64,000 nucleotides of DNA from Pyruvatibacter sp. (lineage in GTDB: Bacteria; Pseudomonadota; Alphaproteobacteria; CGMCC-115125): contig NZ_JAVJSC010000002.1 in the NCBI RefSeq assembly GCF_040219635.1, positions 248,001-312,000 on the forward strand, written 5' to 3'. This document shows positions 35,149-44,749 of this stretch, in pieces (within the stretch, counting starts at the first letter, position 1; each line of letters opens with the position of its first letter). The position numbers and the translations under genes are program-made. The notes below the pieces were generated by a model. It made no database searches and had not been told where the DNA came from. It was given only the letters and a program-made list of their open reading frames with translations.

Positions 35149-35769
35149 ATGGTCCGTCCCTTGACCAACTCACAGGAGCGCTACGGCGTTGTTGCCATCA
35201 CACTGCATTGGCTCATTGCATTTGCCGTGATCGGACTCTATGGCGTCGGCACTTTCATGGTGGACATGAAACCGTCGCTGCAACAGTTCGAGCTTTATCA
35301 ACTGCACAAGTCGTTTGGTATCACCGTGCTTGTCCTGACAGTGCTGCGGCTGATCTGGCGAATTGCAAACCCGCGCCCCGCCCTGCCACCGGGAATGCCG
35401 CGCTGGCAGGTGCTGGCGGCCAAAGCCACCCATTGGGGTTTCTACACTCTGCTGCTGGCCGCGCCACTTGCCGGGTGGGCCATGGTCTCAGCCTCCAGCT
35501 TCAATGTGCCCACGGTCGTATTCGGCCTGTTTACCGTGCCCCATATGGAGTTCATTGCCACATCACCGGACAAACAGGCGCTCGAAGGCACCTTTGAGGA
35601 TCTGCACGCGTTGTTTGCAGACGGAATGTTGCTGCTGTTCCTCGCCCATGTGGGGGCCGCGCTCTATCATCACATCAAGTTGCACGACACGGTATTGCTC
35701 AAAATGCTGCCGGTGTCGCAACGTGCCTATCAGGAACGCAAGGCCCATGAGCAGTCAGCCCAACGTTAG
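35149..35769 (+). CDS. Cytochrome b561 family protein
   Basis: 206 residues, four helices. Haem-ligand histidines are expected in ITLHWLIAF, LHKSFGITVLVLTVLRL and LHALFADGMLLLFLAHVGAALYHH (each shortened). AGGAGA upstream of ATG 35149 supports the start. Bacterial b561 proteins move electrons between quinol and periplasmic or superoxide partners. It is followed nine bases later by a yceI gene, the usual operon pairing. Confidence 0.9.
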   Translation: MVRPLTNSQERYGVVAITLHWLIAFAVIGLYGVGTFMVDMKPSLQQFELYQLHKSFGITVLVLTVLRLIWRIANPRPALPPGMPRWQVLAAKATHWGFYTLLLAAPLAGWAMVSASSFNVPTVVFGLFTVPHMEFIATSPDKQALEGTFEDLHALFADGMLLLFLAHVGAALYHHIKLHDTVLLKMLPVSQRAYQERKAHEQSAQR

Positions 35770-35778
35770 GACCCATAG

Positions 35779-36375
35779 ATGAACATCGCCGTCATCCGAT
35801 CAGTTGCAGCAACCGTGACACTTGCCGGAGCATTGTTGCTCGCTCTGCCAGCCGGGGCGGCTCAGTGGACCATCAATGACGACGCCAGCACCCTGGGCTT
35901 TGAAACGGCCGTGCTGGGCAGCCCAGTCAGCGGAACATTTGGTGAGTGGTCAGCCGACATCACCTTTGACGAAACCGACCTTGAAAACGCGACTGTGTCC
36001 GTCACCATTCAAACCGCGACAGCCGATACCGGCGACAGCAGCCGCGACAGCGCCCTCGCAGGACCAGATTGGTTTGCCACTGAGGCCCATCCGCAGGCAA
36101 CACTTGTCAGTACTGCATTCCGCCAGACAGGCGGCAACACTTTTGAGATGGACGCAGACCTCACCATCCGCGACCAGACAAACCCCATTACCCTGCCGTT
36201 CACTCTTGCGCAAACCGACGAAGGCACGAAGGCAACAGGCGCTGTAACCATCACGCGAACCGATTTTGGCGTCGGACAGGGCGATTTTCTGACCGGCAAT
36301 ACGGTGTCGCTGGATGTCACCATCTCGATTGATATTGTCGCAAGCCTGACGCAGGACCAATCCCCTGCCGAGTAG
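35779..36375 (+). CDS. YceI-family periplasmic lipid-binding protein
   Basis: 198 residues, signal peptide ending near PAGAAQW. The lipocalin-like YceI fold shows WTINDDASTLGFETAVLGSPVSGTF in part, the DSSRDSALAGPDWFATEAHPQAT segment in part, and a closing DFGVGQGDFLTGNTVSLDVTI in part. YceI proteins bind polyprenoid or quinone-like lipids. Pairing with b561 suggests handling of an isoprenoid quinone. A high-confidence family call. Confidence 0.92.
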   Translation: MNIAVIRSVAATVTLAGALLLALPAGAAQWTINDDASTLGFETAVLGSPVSGTFGEWSADITFDETDLENATVSVTIQTATADTGDSSRDSALAGPDWFATEAHPQATLVSTAFRQTGGNTFEMDADLTIRDQTNPITLPFTLAQTDEGTKATGAVTITRTDFGVGQGDFLTGNTVSLDVTISIDIVASLTQDQSPAE

Positions 36376-36397
36376 GCAGTGTGTACAGGCAATGCAG

Positions 36398-37018
36398 TCA
36401 TGGTGTGGTTTTCAAACGGTCCAAAACCGACTGTTCAGGGACGCCAAAGCCAAGATCAAGTACCACACCATCGCGCCAGCATGTGCCAATGACCGACCCC
36501 TGCTGTGCCACGTCATAGCTCATAATGGCCTGTGCGCTGTGCAGCCCCAACACCAGGTAGGGGGCGCACCCTGAACCACTGTCCAGCGGCAGGGTGATGG
36601 TTTCCGCCCTCACATGCGCACCGGAAGCGTATGTATTCTCATATACTGAAAAAGTGCCGCACGGCCTGTCAGCCACGAGCGCAATACATTCGTCGATCCG
36701 AAGCCGCTCTGTAGCATCCAGATATTCAATGAAGTTGTGGCCGGTCAGGTCCGTACCAAGACGATGCGCAACAGACGTTCCCATCAGCCGATAAACAACG
36801 TTGCCCGGCGCAATGCGCTCCATGATTGTCAGGTCAGGCAGCAGCGAGGCCATCTGGCGCAGATTGAGGTCACTGCGGCGCGGTACCGTTTTGTTTCCCC
36901 GCGCGGCTTCATAGGCCATCAAAAACGCGATCAGCCGATCCGGCGCATCAGACATGGCGATGGCCGTGCCATACGCTGACAGGTCGATTTTTCTATCGGG
37001 TATAGGGTTTTGCATCAC
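36398..37018 (-). CDS. PAS_5 domain protein
   Basis: 206 residues, second PAS_5-type protein in the window. RRSDLNLRQMASLLPDLTIMERIAPGNVVYRLMGTSVAHRLGTDLTG is the family core, here cited by its LLPDLTIMERI and YRLMGTSVAHRLG parts, followed by TYASGAHVRAETITLPL. Single domain, no membrane segment. It converges on yceI and lies downstream (reverse strand) of tRNA-Glu. Function unknown. Two adjacent ATG codons at the start. Confidence 0.75.
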   Translation of the reverse strand: MMQNPIPDRKIDLSAYGTAIAMSDAPDRLIAFLMAYEAARGNKTVPRRSDLNLRQMASLLPDLTIMERIAPGNVVYRLMGTSVAHRLGTDLTGHNFIEYLDATERLRIDECIALVADRPCGTFSVYENTYASGAHVRAETITLPLDSGSGCAPYLVLGLHSAQAIMSYDVAQQGSVIGTCWRDGVVLDLGFGVPEQSVLDRLKTTP

Positions 37019-37075
37019 ACATGCTGTTCGCCGGTTTCAGGTCAACCGGCAGTGTCATGCAAACGTGTGAAGAAA

Positions 37076-37150
37076 TGGTACGCCCTAGGGGAGTCGAACC
37101 CCTCTTTCCAGGTTGAAAACCTGGCGTCCTAACCGATAGACGAAGGGCGC
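37076..37150 (-). tRNA. tRNA-Glu (anticodon TTC)
   Basis: Reverse strand, 75 nt with encoded CCA. Acceptor GCGCCCT/AGGGCGT (first pair G-U), D-arm GTC...GAC, anticodon arm CCAGG-TTTTCAA-CCTGG (anticodon TTC), T-arm AGGGG-TTCGACT-CCCCT. Confidence 0.93.
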
Positions 37151-37316
37151 ACAATGTGCGCTTTTGGGCAAACCCCTGCAAACGCGGTGCGCATAACTGA
37201 TGCGGTGCAGGTGGTACACCGCCTCCCCGTCACGTTCAAGCCTAATCCATCCCTAAATCAGGCAATTTGTGCGACTTTTTATCAGCCGGTTTATCAGCCG
37301 GTGACTGCAATCACTC

Positions 37317-39185
37317 TCATGCTGCCGGTGCGGCATCCTCGATATGCAGCTCAACGGCCTCTCCCCCACGCCAGGTATCACGCTTGAGACGTCCCGCCAC
37401 ATGAATACGCTGGTCCTGTGCATTCAAAAGCGCCTGCCCCAGCGGTCGGTCCGCACTGCGAAAGGCCACGGCTTTAAGGTTTTTGCCGCTCTCGCCCTTG
37501 AGGGTAACGCGCACATGGCCCGTGCCTACCACATCAGCAAACGCCACGCGGGCATCCGCAACAGCGATTCGTGGCTCGGGATTGCCGGAGCCATAGGGCC
37601 CTGCCTGCGCAATCAGGTCCACAAGCTGCGCGGTGGCCCCGCCACACGATACGGCACCATCCAGCGTCAGCCCTGAATGGGTGAGCGCAGATTGAACCTC
37701 AGCGGCCAGATCACGCTCAATGTAGTCGGCGAAGGCGTCAAGCGCGCCCGCTGCAATGGTCAGCCCGGCCGCCATGGCGTGTCCGCCACCATTCACAAGC
37801 AGCCCGGCCTCAAGAGCGCGCACAACCCCCGCTCCCAGATCAACACCGGCGACAGAGCGACCGGAGCCTTTTCCCATGCCTTTTTCGTCCAGCCCGATAA
37901 CAATCGCCGGCTTGTTTGTGCGCTCTTTTATGCGCGCTGCCACAATGCCGATAACACCAGGGTGCCATCCATCACCTGCCACAACGCTCACAGCGCGATC
38001 CGCCAGCCCGTCGCGCTCGACAATACCCAGGGCATGGTCCAGCACATCAGCTTCAATGGCGCGACGTTCCGCGTTCAGCACATCCAGCCGCTCGGCAATG
38101 CGGGTTGCTTCGTCTGCGTCATCGGTTGCCAATAATTTGGCTCCAAGACCGGAGGCCCCAATGCGTCCGCCCGCATTCACGCGCGGTCCCAACAAAAACC
38201 CCGCGTGATACGGCGATGGATGGCCATCCATCCTGGCAACCGCCCCAAGCGCCCGCAATCCGACATTGCCCTGGGCCTGCATGACCCTCAGCCCCTGCGT
38301 GACAAAGGCCCGATTGACCCCCGTGAGCGGCACCACATCGCAAACCGTGCCAAGGGCCACAAGATCAAGCCACTGCGTGAGATTGGGTTCAGGCCGCCGA
38401 TCAGAAAAATAGCTGCGCTGCCGCAACGCGCGATTGGTGGCAACCGCCAGCATGAACGCAACACCCACAGCAGCAAGCTGCCCCTGCCCGGAGACACAAT
38501 CCAGTCGGTTGGGATTGACCACAGCCCACGCAGGCGGAAGCTGCGGGCTGGCCTTGTGGTGGTCAATCACCAGCACATCAAGCCCCGCCTCGCGGGCGAC
38601 ACCCAGCGCCTCATGCGCCATGGTGCCGCAATCAACGGTGATGACGACGCGTGCCCCTTCTTCAGCCAGCAACCGCATGGCAACGGCGTTGGGCCCATAC
38701 CCTTCCTTGATCCGGTCAGGAATATAGATACGTGGCATCGCGCCAAGCGCACGCAAGTAGCGCTCCAGCAGGGCACTGGAGGTTGCTCCGTCCACGTCAT
38801 AATCACCAAAAACAGCAACAGCTTCGTTAGCGATAACTGCATCCGCCAGCCGTTCAGCCGCCTTGTCCATGTCGGTGAAGGTGGAAGGGTTCGGCAACAG
38901 GTCGCGCAATGTGGGCGACAAATAGACCGGCACTGTTTGCTCGGTTACGCCGCGTGCTGCCAGCACCCGGGCCAGGAACAGGTCCAGCCCATGAGCCTGG
39001 ACAATGGCCTGCACCATACGCTCATCAGCGTGCCGCAGGTGCCAGCTTCGGCCCGCAAAGGACTGTGCAACACCCAAAAGCGGTGCTGCGGTGTCGCTTT
39101 CATCTGCGGGTCTAGCGGAACTTTGCAAGATAGCTGTGCTGTGCCTTGATGTACCGAACGGTGCCGGTGGACGAACGCATGACAA
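37317..39185 (-). CDS. recJ: Single-stranded-DNA-specific exonuclease RecJ
   Basis: 622 residues of the DHH phosphoesterase superfamily. Motif I FGDYDVDGATSSALL, motif II VDCGTMAHEAL, motif III VLVIDHHKA, and the DHHA1 glycine motif GGGHAMAAGL. It degrades single-stranded DNA 5' to 3' in recombination and mismatch repair. The ATG at 39185 overlaps glpX by 74 bases; the conserved alphaproteobacterial start region (LLGVAQSFAGRSW) begins about 35 residues later, so a TTG start inside the overlap is possible. Confidence 0.92.
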   Translation of the reverse strand: MSCVRPPAPFGTSRHSTAILQSSARPADESDTAAPLLGVAQSFAGRSWHLRHADERMVQAIVQAHGLDLFLARVLAARGVTEQTVPVYLSPTLRDLLPNPSTFTDMDKAAERLADAVIANEAVAVFGDYDVDGATSSALLERYLRALGAMPRIYIPDRIKEGYGPNAVAMRLLAEEGARVVITVDCGTMAHEALGVAREAGLDVLVIDHHKASPQLPPAWAVVNPNRLDCVSGQGQLAAVGVAFMLAVATNRALRQRSYFSDRRPEPNLTQWLDLVALGTVCDVVPLTGVNRAFVTQGLRVMQAQGNVGLRALGAVARMDGHPSPYHAGFLLGPRVNAGGRIGASGLGAKLLATDDADEATRIAERLDVLNAERRAIEADVLDHALGIVERDGLADRAVSVVAGDGWHPGVIGIVAARIKERTNKPAIVIGLDEKGMGKGSGRSVAGVDLGAGVVRALEAGLLVNGGGHAMAAGLTIAAGALDAFADYIERDLAAEVQSALTHSGLTLDGAVSCGGATAQLVDLIAQAGPYGSGNPEPRIAVADARVAFADVVGTGHVRVTLKGESGKNLKAVAFRSADRPLGQALLNAQDQRIHVAGRLKRDTWRGGEAVELHIEDAAPAA

Positions 39186-40107
39186 CGGTGTGGGTTGTCA
39201 CTTTATCACGGTCCCACTTGATGCCATCCAGCATGGTGCCGTCGGTTACGCCGGTGGCGGCAAACAATACGTCGCCCGATGCCAGTTCGTTGGTGGTGTA
39301 TTTGCGGTCGAAATCTGAATAGCCGATGCGTTCCGCGCGGCGGCGTTCTTCGGCGTCACGGAACACCAAACGCGCCTGTATCTGCCCGCCAATGCAGCGC
39401 AGGGCGGCTGCCGCCAGCACACCCTCAGGAGCACCACCAGTGCCGATATACATATCAATGCCGGTGTTGGGTTCTGCTGTATGAATGACGCCCGCAATGT
39501 CTCCATCGGGGATCAGCGTTACACTCGCACCTGCATCGCGTACTGACTTAATGAGATGCGCATGACGCGGGCGATCAAGAATACATACGGTGATCTGCGA
39601 CGGGTCCACACCCTTTGCCTGCGCCAGCTTCAGCACATTGTCCTTGGGATCCGCGTCAAGGTCCACCAGACCCTCCGCATAGCCGCCGCCAATGGCGATT
39701 TTTTCCATATAAACGTCAGGCGCGTTGAGCAGGCTGCCGCCTTCCGCCATGGCGATGGTTGCCAGCGAATTGGGCATACACTTGGCGCATAGTGTTGTGC
39801 CTTCAAGCGGGTCCAGCGCAATGTCCACGCGCGGGCCCTTCTTGGTGCCGACTTCCTCACCGATATACAGCATCGGTGCTTCGTCGCGTTCGCCTTCACC
39901 AATCACCACGGTGCCATCAATATCCAGCGCGTTGAGTTCGCGCCGCATGGCGTCCACGGCGGCCTGGTCAGCGGCTTTTTCATCGCCGCGCCCGCGCAGC
40001 CGGGATGCTGCAACAGCCGCCCTCTCTGTCACCCGTACCAGTTCAAGGGTCAGTTCGCGGTGAAGCAGCGAATCCAGTGATTTTTCCTGCGGCGTGGCCT
40101 TGCTCAT
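39112..40107 (-). CDS. glpX: Class II fructose-1,6-bisphosphatase
   Basis: 331 residues. GlpX motifs: VVIGEGERDEAP, the metal-binding VDIALDPLEGTTL, NAPDVYMEKIAIG and YIGTGGAPEGVLAAAALRC in part. It hydrolyses fructose 1,6-bisphosphate in gluconeogenesis. It lies between hom and recJ, a common alphaproteobacterial order (alaC-hom-glpX-recJ), and all four are on the reverse strand. Confidence 0.95.
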   Translation of the reverse strand: MSKATPQEKSLDSLLHRELTLELVRVTERAAVAASRLRGRGDEKAADQAAVDAMRRELNALDIDGTVVIGEGERDEAPMLYIGEEVGTKKGPRVDIALDPLEGTTLCAKCMPNSLATIAMAEGGSLLNAPDVYMEKIAIGGGYAEGLVDLDADPKDNVLKLAQAKGVDPSQITVCILDRPRHAHLIKSVRDAGASVTLIPDGDIAGVIHTAEPNTGIDMYIGTGGAPEGVLAAAALRCIGGQIQARLVFRDAEERRRAERIGYSDFDRKYTTNELASGDVLFAATGVTDGTMLDGIKWDRDKVTTHTVVMRSSTGTVRYIKAQHSYLAKFR

Positions 40108-40199
40108 GGTCGATGCAATCTTTCGTACAAATTACGTATCATCCGGCAACAACCGGAACGGGAAATGGATTGGCGCGGCCCCCCTGCTGCGCCACGTTA

Positions 40200-41519
40200 T
40201 TACAGTGATTCGATGCGGATCACGTGCGGCAGGCGGGCAAGAATGTTCGCCCCCTCAATAGCACGAACTGCCGCAAATAGCGCCTTGGGGTTTGCCGGAT
40301 AGGTAACAACAATCACCGGCATGATGTCGCCGGGCGAATGACCCTTCGCAGGGCGTTGAATCATGGTTTCAATGGAAATGTCATTATCGGCCAGCAGACG
40401 GCTCATAGCCGCGACCGTGCCTTTTTCGTCGGCCATTTCCATCCGCAGATAAAACGCTGCGGGGGTTTCATCAATGGCAGAGACTGCCGGTTTGCTGAGT
40501 TCGCCAACCCGAACTCCGAACGTCGGCACATCCAGCCCGCGCGCAATATCGGAAATATCCGCAACAACCGCCGAGGCCGTGGGGCCTTCGCCGGCACCCG
40601 GGCCGACAAACTCGACCGACCCTACAAAATCAGCCTCAAGACGCACCGCGTTGCCCGGTCCGCTCACAAACGCCAGCGGATGACTGAGGGGCACAAGTGC
40701 AGGCTGCACACGCTGACTGCAGCCACCGCCATCATTCGTGGCGACGCCCAGCAGCTTGATGCGGTAGCCAAGCTCAGCCGCAGCCTTGATGTCCTGCGCC
40801 TCGATGGACTCAATGCCGGTGGTGTCCACCGCGCTCACATTCACCTGCGTGCTGAATGCAATGCTCGCCAGAATGGCAAGCTTGTGAGCGGCGTCAAACC
40901 CGCCAATATCGGTTGTCGGATCAGCCTCCGCAAAGCCAACGTCCTGCGCCTTGCGCACAGCATCGGCAAAGCTCATGCCCTGGTCTTCCATCAGCCCAAG
41001 CACAAAATTACAGGTTCCGTTGAGGATGGCGACAATGCGCGTTACCCGATTTGCCGCAAGTCCCTCGCGCAGTCCCTTGATAACCGGAATGCCCCCGGCA
41101 ACCGCCGCCTCATAGGCAAGCGTCACACTCTTCGCTTCAGCAACAGTGGCAAGCGCCACCCCATGATGTGCCAGCAGTGCCTTGTTGGCAGTCACAACAT
41201 GCTTGCCGTTGGCCAGCGCCAGTTCGACAAGTTCCCTTGCTATGCCGTCTGACCCGCCGATCAGTTCGATGACAACATCAATGTCAGGCGACGTTGCCAT
41301 GTCGCGGCAGTCGTCAAACCAGGTGAACGGCGCAAGATCAATCCCGCGGTCCTGCACACGGTTGCGCGCGGATACACCTGCGATGACCACAGGGCGACCC
41401 GCACGCGCCTCAAGAAGGGCTGCATGGGCAGCAAAAACCTTCACGACGCCGCCACCAACCGTGCCAAGGCCTGCAATGCCGATACGCAGCGGTTGGTCGC
41501 TCTTGGAACCTGAAGCCAT
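40200..41519 (-). CDS. hom: Homoserine dehydrogenase
   Basis: 439 residues. NAD(P)-binding GIAGLGTVGGGVV at about 13-25; catalytic segment GGIPVIKGLREGLAANRV and LNGTCNFVLG; GFAEADPTTDIGGFDAAHKL in part; C-terminal ACT domain from about residue 350 (FYLRMEMADEKGTVAAMS in part). It reduces aspartate semialdehyde to homoserine for methionine and threonine synthesis; the ACT domain suggests feedback by threonine. It starts on the stop of the upstream aminotransferase (TAATG overlap). Confidence 0.95.
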   Translation of the reverse strand: MASGSKSDQPLRIGIAGLGTVGGGVVKVFAAHAALLEARAGRPVVIAGVSARNRVQDRGIDLAPFTWFDDCRDMATSPDIDVVIELIGGSDGIARELVELALANGKHVVTANKALLAHHGVALATVAEAKSVTLAYEAAVAGGIPVIKGLREGLAANRVTRIVAILNGTCNFVLGLMEDQGMSFADAVRKAQDVGFAEADPTTDIGGFDAAHKLAILASIAFSTQVNVSAVDTTGIESIEAQDIKAAAELGYRIKLLGVATNDGGGCSQRVQPALVPLSHPLAFVSGPGNAVRLEADFVGSVEFVGPGAGEGPTASAVVADISDIARGLDVPTFGVRVGELSKPAVSAIDETPAAFYLRMEMADEKGTVAAMSRLLADNDISIETMIQRPAKGHSPGDIMPVIVVTYPANPKALFAAVRAIEGANILARLPHVIRIESL

Positions 41520-42769
41520 TACGCGCTCACCTCGTCACCAAGGCGAAGGTCGGGGCTTTCGCCGGCCAGAATAGCGTCGGCGTTCAGCATGAAACGCCGC
41601 ACATTGCGTGCCGCCTGGCGAATGCGCTGTTCGTTCTCCACCAGCGCCACACGCACATGCCCGTCGCCATATTCACCAAAACCGATGCCTGGCGAGACGG
41701 CCACCTTGGCGTGTTCAAGCAACAGCTTGGAGAACTCCAGCGAGCCGCCCTCGCGGAACTTTTCAGGCAGCGGCGCCCACGCAAACATGGTGGCGGGCGG
41801 CGATGGAATATCCCACCCGGCATGGGCCATGGACTGCACAAGCGCATCCCGGCGCACCTGATAGATCGCCCGCATTTCGTCCACACAATCCTGCGGGCCA
41901 TTGAGAGCGGTTGCGGCAGCGACCTGAATAGGCGTGAACGCGCCGTAATCCAGGTATGACTTGATGCGCGTGAGCGCCGCCACAAGACGCTCGTTGCCGA
42001 CCGCGAAGCCCATGCGCCAGCCCGGCATGGAATAGGTCTTGGACAATGACGTGAACTCTATGGCCACGTCCTTGGCACCGGGCACCTGCAGAATGGACGG
42101 CGGCGGCAGACAGTCATCAAAATAGACTTCCGAATAAGCAAGATCAGAAAGCAGGTAAACGTCGTGCTTGTGGGCGAACTTCACCATCTCTGCGTAGAAG
42201 TCGAGATCCACAACCTGGGCTGTAGGATTGGACGGGAAGTTGAGCACCACCGCAGACGGCTTGGGCACCGAATGACGCATGGCACGCTCAAGCCCGGCCA
42301 TGAACTCAGCCTCCGTGCCCATCGGCACATGGCGAATGACAGCCCCTGAAATAATGAAACCAAACGCATGGATGGGATAGGTCGGGTTTGGCACCAGCAC
42401 CGTATCGCCCGGCGCGGTGATGGCCTGCGCGAGGTTGGCAAACCCCTCTTTTGACCCGATCGTCGCGACAATCTCGGTGTTTGGATTAAGCGTCACACCA
42501 AACCGGCGCTCATAATAGGCCGCCTGCGCACGGCGAAGACCGGGAATGCCCTTTGAAGCCGAATAGCGGTTGGTACGCGGCTTTGAAACCGTCTCAACCA
42601 GCTTGTCGACGATGTGCTGCGGCGTTGGAAGATCGGGGTTGCCCATGCCCAGGTCGATGATGTCCTCACCCCGCGCCCGCGCTTCGGCTTTCAGCTTGTT
42701 GACGACCTCAAAGACATACGGCGGTAACCGTCGGATACGGTGAAATTCCTGGCGAAAATCTTGGCTCAT
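41519..42769 (-). CDS. Class I aminotransferase (AlaC / LL-DAP aminotransferase type)
   Basis: 416-residue PLP aminotransferase: NPDLPTP and RYSASKGIPGLRRA near the N-terminus, SNPTAQVVD, PLP lysine in SLSKTYSMPGWRMGF, and RVALVENEQRIRQA at the end. In this context it is often annotated LL-diaminopimelate aminotransferase, but the sequence class also covers the alanine transaminase AlaC, which I consider likelier upstream of hom. One-base stop/start overlap with hom indicates an operon. Confidence 0.88.
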   Translation of the reverse strand: MSQDFRQEFHRIRRLPPYVFEVVNKLKAEARARGEDIIDLGMGNPDLPTPQHIVDKLVETVSKPRTNRYSASKGIPGLRRAQAAYYERRFGVTLNPNTEIVATIGSKEGFANLAQAITAPGDTVLVPNPTYPIHAFGFIISGAVIRHVPMGTEAEFMAGLERAMRHSVPKPSAVVLNFPSNPTAQVVDLDFYAEMVKFAHKHDVYLLSDLAYSEVYFDDCLPPPSILQVPGAKDVAIEFTSLSKTYSMPGWRMGFAVGNERLVAALTRIKSYLDYGAFTPIQVAAATALNGPQDCVDEMRAIYQVRRDALVQSMAHAGWDIPSPPATMFAWAPLPEKFREGGSLEFSKLLLEHAKVAVSPGIGFGEYGDGHVRVALVENEQRIRQAARNVRRFMLNADAILAGESPDLRLGDEVSA

Positions 42770-42982
42770 TGTGAAAGTTCCGGTTCGTGCACAGGCCGGT
42801 GCAGCAGCGGCTTAAAACCCCGCGCGGCAGGCCCAGCGGCATTAGCAGATATATGACGCATCTGACAACGGGAGGTCACGGCGCGCCGACGGCAACAGCT
42901 TGCCGGCCTCGCGCAAAAACACGCGGCCCGGCAAGCCGGTGAACCTTGAGAAAAGTCTGGAAGATGTCGGACCGGCTACACG
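42770..42982. other. Intergenic region downstream of the OmpA-like lipoprotein gene
   Basis: 213 bases that include the upstream region of the aminotransferase-hom-glpX-recJ genes and the 3' flank of the OmpA-like gene. No clear terminator hairpin, RNA or ORF was seen; a threonine/methionine-responsive leader could not be recognised. Confidence 0.35.
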
Positions 42983-44503
42983 TTACTCAAGAAATATTTC
43001 CGTGCGCCGGTTACCGGCTTCGCCCGCTGGCATCGACTCATAATAGACCGGCGTGCGGTCGCCGACGGCTTCGATCACCAGATCAGAGGCATCGACACCA
43101 CGCCGCATCAATTCCGAGGCCACGACATTGGCCCGATCCATCGACATATCGAAATTGACCAGCAGATGTGAATCGACCGGCAGGTTGGACGTACGGCTGG
43201 AAGCATGGCCCACAACCCGCACCGTGCCGGTGCCACGCTTCTTGTGAAGCGCCGCCACTTCGCTGATCTGCTCCCGGTCCTCTGCGGTCAACGCAGCAGA
43301 GCCGTGAGCAAAATAGACGGCAACGGGCGTAAACGGACCGCCCTCAGCGCCCGAAAACTCAAGCGCTTCAAACTGACCAACCGGCAATGTAAGCGCTGAG
43401 CCCTGCTCATAGGTTGAAGGGTCCGGGACCGGCGAACCCGCGCCGATAGCACCATAGTCAATCACCACGCCGTCACCACTCGAAGGTGCTGGAGCAGAAA
43501 CGGTAGAAACCGGCGCTGCCACACCGCTGGTTTCCTCAAACCGTGCTGACACGACAGCAGGAACCTGCGCCCGCACTTCAGCAGGCAACGGTGGCGCGGT
43601 GGAGGTTGCAAAACCAAGCGCGTCAGTTGTCTGCGGCGGCGTAACCGGCACGCGGGCCGCGACAGCAGCAGGCGCATTGGACGAGATCTCGCGCGCTGCA
43701 TCAGCTTCTGCAACGAAGGTCGGAACCGCCCGCGACGGGACGGCCGGACGGCGCGCTGCGGCCGTGGCCTGCGGTGCTGCAGCCGGGGTTTGAACGGCCA
43801 CGGGCGCAGCGACGACGGCCGGGGCAACAACAGCGGTTGTTTCAGGTGCTTGAGCAGGCGCAACAACCGGCGCAGGTGCGGGAAGCGTCGAAACTTCCAC
43901 GTCCTGAGTTTCTGCGGGTGTCGCCGCGGGCGCTGCTTCAGCAACAGCCTCACGGGTTGTCCTGTCAGTGTCGCCCATGCGACGGGTCGGCGCGCGATAG
44001 GCAGGGATTTCAGGAGCCGGAATGACCCCGGCCTGCGCAACAGGCGACGCTGGTGTTGCTTCGGCGGCCACGGGCGGCAGGTCAGGCAGCGGAGCGGCAC
44101 GGCGCGACGGGAGCGGAGACGCCGGCGGCTCGGTACCGCCGCGCAGCGCTTCGCCGGAATAACGCGCGTGCTGACGGTCAGCCATCAGGCTGTTTGCAAG
44201 ATCACGCTTGTCAGTTGCGTCGCCGGTGGCGGGAACCTGCGGCACGGTCCCTGCGGAGGGAAAGCTCGCATCAGATGATGCGTTTTCTGCCGCCTGCTGC
44301 TGTGCAGCCACTGTCTGGTTGGTAGGCGTACCCGGCGACTGCCCGGTTATCGCATCCGACACCGTAGAGGGCTTGGTCCAGTCAGGCAGCGTCGAACAGG
44401 CCGCCAGCATCATGGCAGCTGCCGCCGCCACAATCGGCGCAGCACGGCGTGATGACCGGCCTGATGAGATAGGACGTGCCAACGTGGCAGATGTTTTGGT
44501 CAT
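42983..44503 (-). CDS. OmpA-family lipoprotein with long Ala/Pro-rich linker
   Basis: 506 residues from ATG 44503. An N-terminal lipobox LAAC (near residue 35, after an Ala-rich hydrophobic stretch) predicts an outer-membrane lipoprotein. A roughly 300-residue low-complexity Ala/Pro/Val/Thr-rich spacer follows. The C-terminal 115 residues form an OmpA_C domain: VYFAHGSAALTAEDREQI, VRVVGHASSRTSN, and NLPVDSHLLVNFDMSMDRAN in part. That domain binds peptidoglycan; the long linker would let it span the periplasm. The frame is open 63 codons further upstream but that extension lacks coding character. Confidence 0.8.
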   Translation of the reverse strand: MTKTSATLARPISSGRSSRRAAPIVAAAAAMMLAACSTLPDWTKPSTVSDAITGQSPGTPTNQTVAAQQQAAENASSDASFPSAGTVPQVPATGDATDKRDLANSLMADRQHARYSGEALRGGTEPPASPLPSRRAAPLPDLPPVAAEATPASPVAQAGVIPAPEIPAYRAPTRRMGDTDRTTREAVAEAAPAATPAETQDVEVSTLPAPAPVVAPAQAPETTAVVAPAVVAAPVAVQTPAAAPQATAAARRPAVPSRAVPTFVAEADAAREISSNAPAAVAARVPVTPPQTTDALGFATSTAPPLPAEVRAQVPAVVSARFEETSGVAAPVSTVSAPAPSSGDGVVIDYGAIGAGSPVPDPSTYEQGSALTLPVGQFEALEFSGAEGGPFTPVAVYFAHGSAALTAEDREQISEVAALHKKRGTGTVRVVGHASSRTSNLPVDSHLLVNFDMSMDRANVVASELMRRGVDASDLVIEAVGDRTPVYYESMPAGEAGNRRTEIFLE

Positions 44504-44749
44504 GAAGCTCTCTTTATGTCCCACGATCCGCCCGCAATGTAGGAGGATCTCTTTCCTCTTGTGCTGCCAGCCATACAGCCTGTCAGCCCCCGCAAACTCC
44601 TTGATACCAAAATTATGGCTCAAGCGCAGCAACACCTTGGCAAAAACAACAATCTTTTTGCGTGCCGGGCCGGCGAGCCACAGCAACGCCAAAAAGGCTT
44701 GCCCTCAAATGCTTAACGAAGTGTTGCAGTGAGGCTTTGGCGACCGGCC

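Noticed and set aside
38205..39149. 314-codon forward frame opposite recJ
   Set aside because: RecJ motifs on the reverse strand are complete; the forward frame has no recognisable domain.
42504..42982. Leader peptide or riboswitch upstream of the aminotransferase-hom operon
   Set aside because: No SAM/threonine leader fold or Thr/Met-rich short ORF could be supported by eye.
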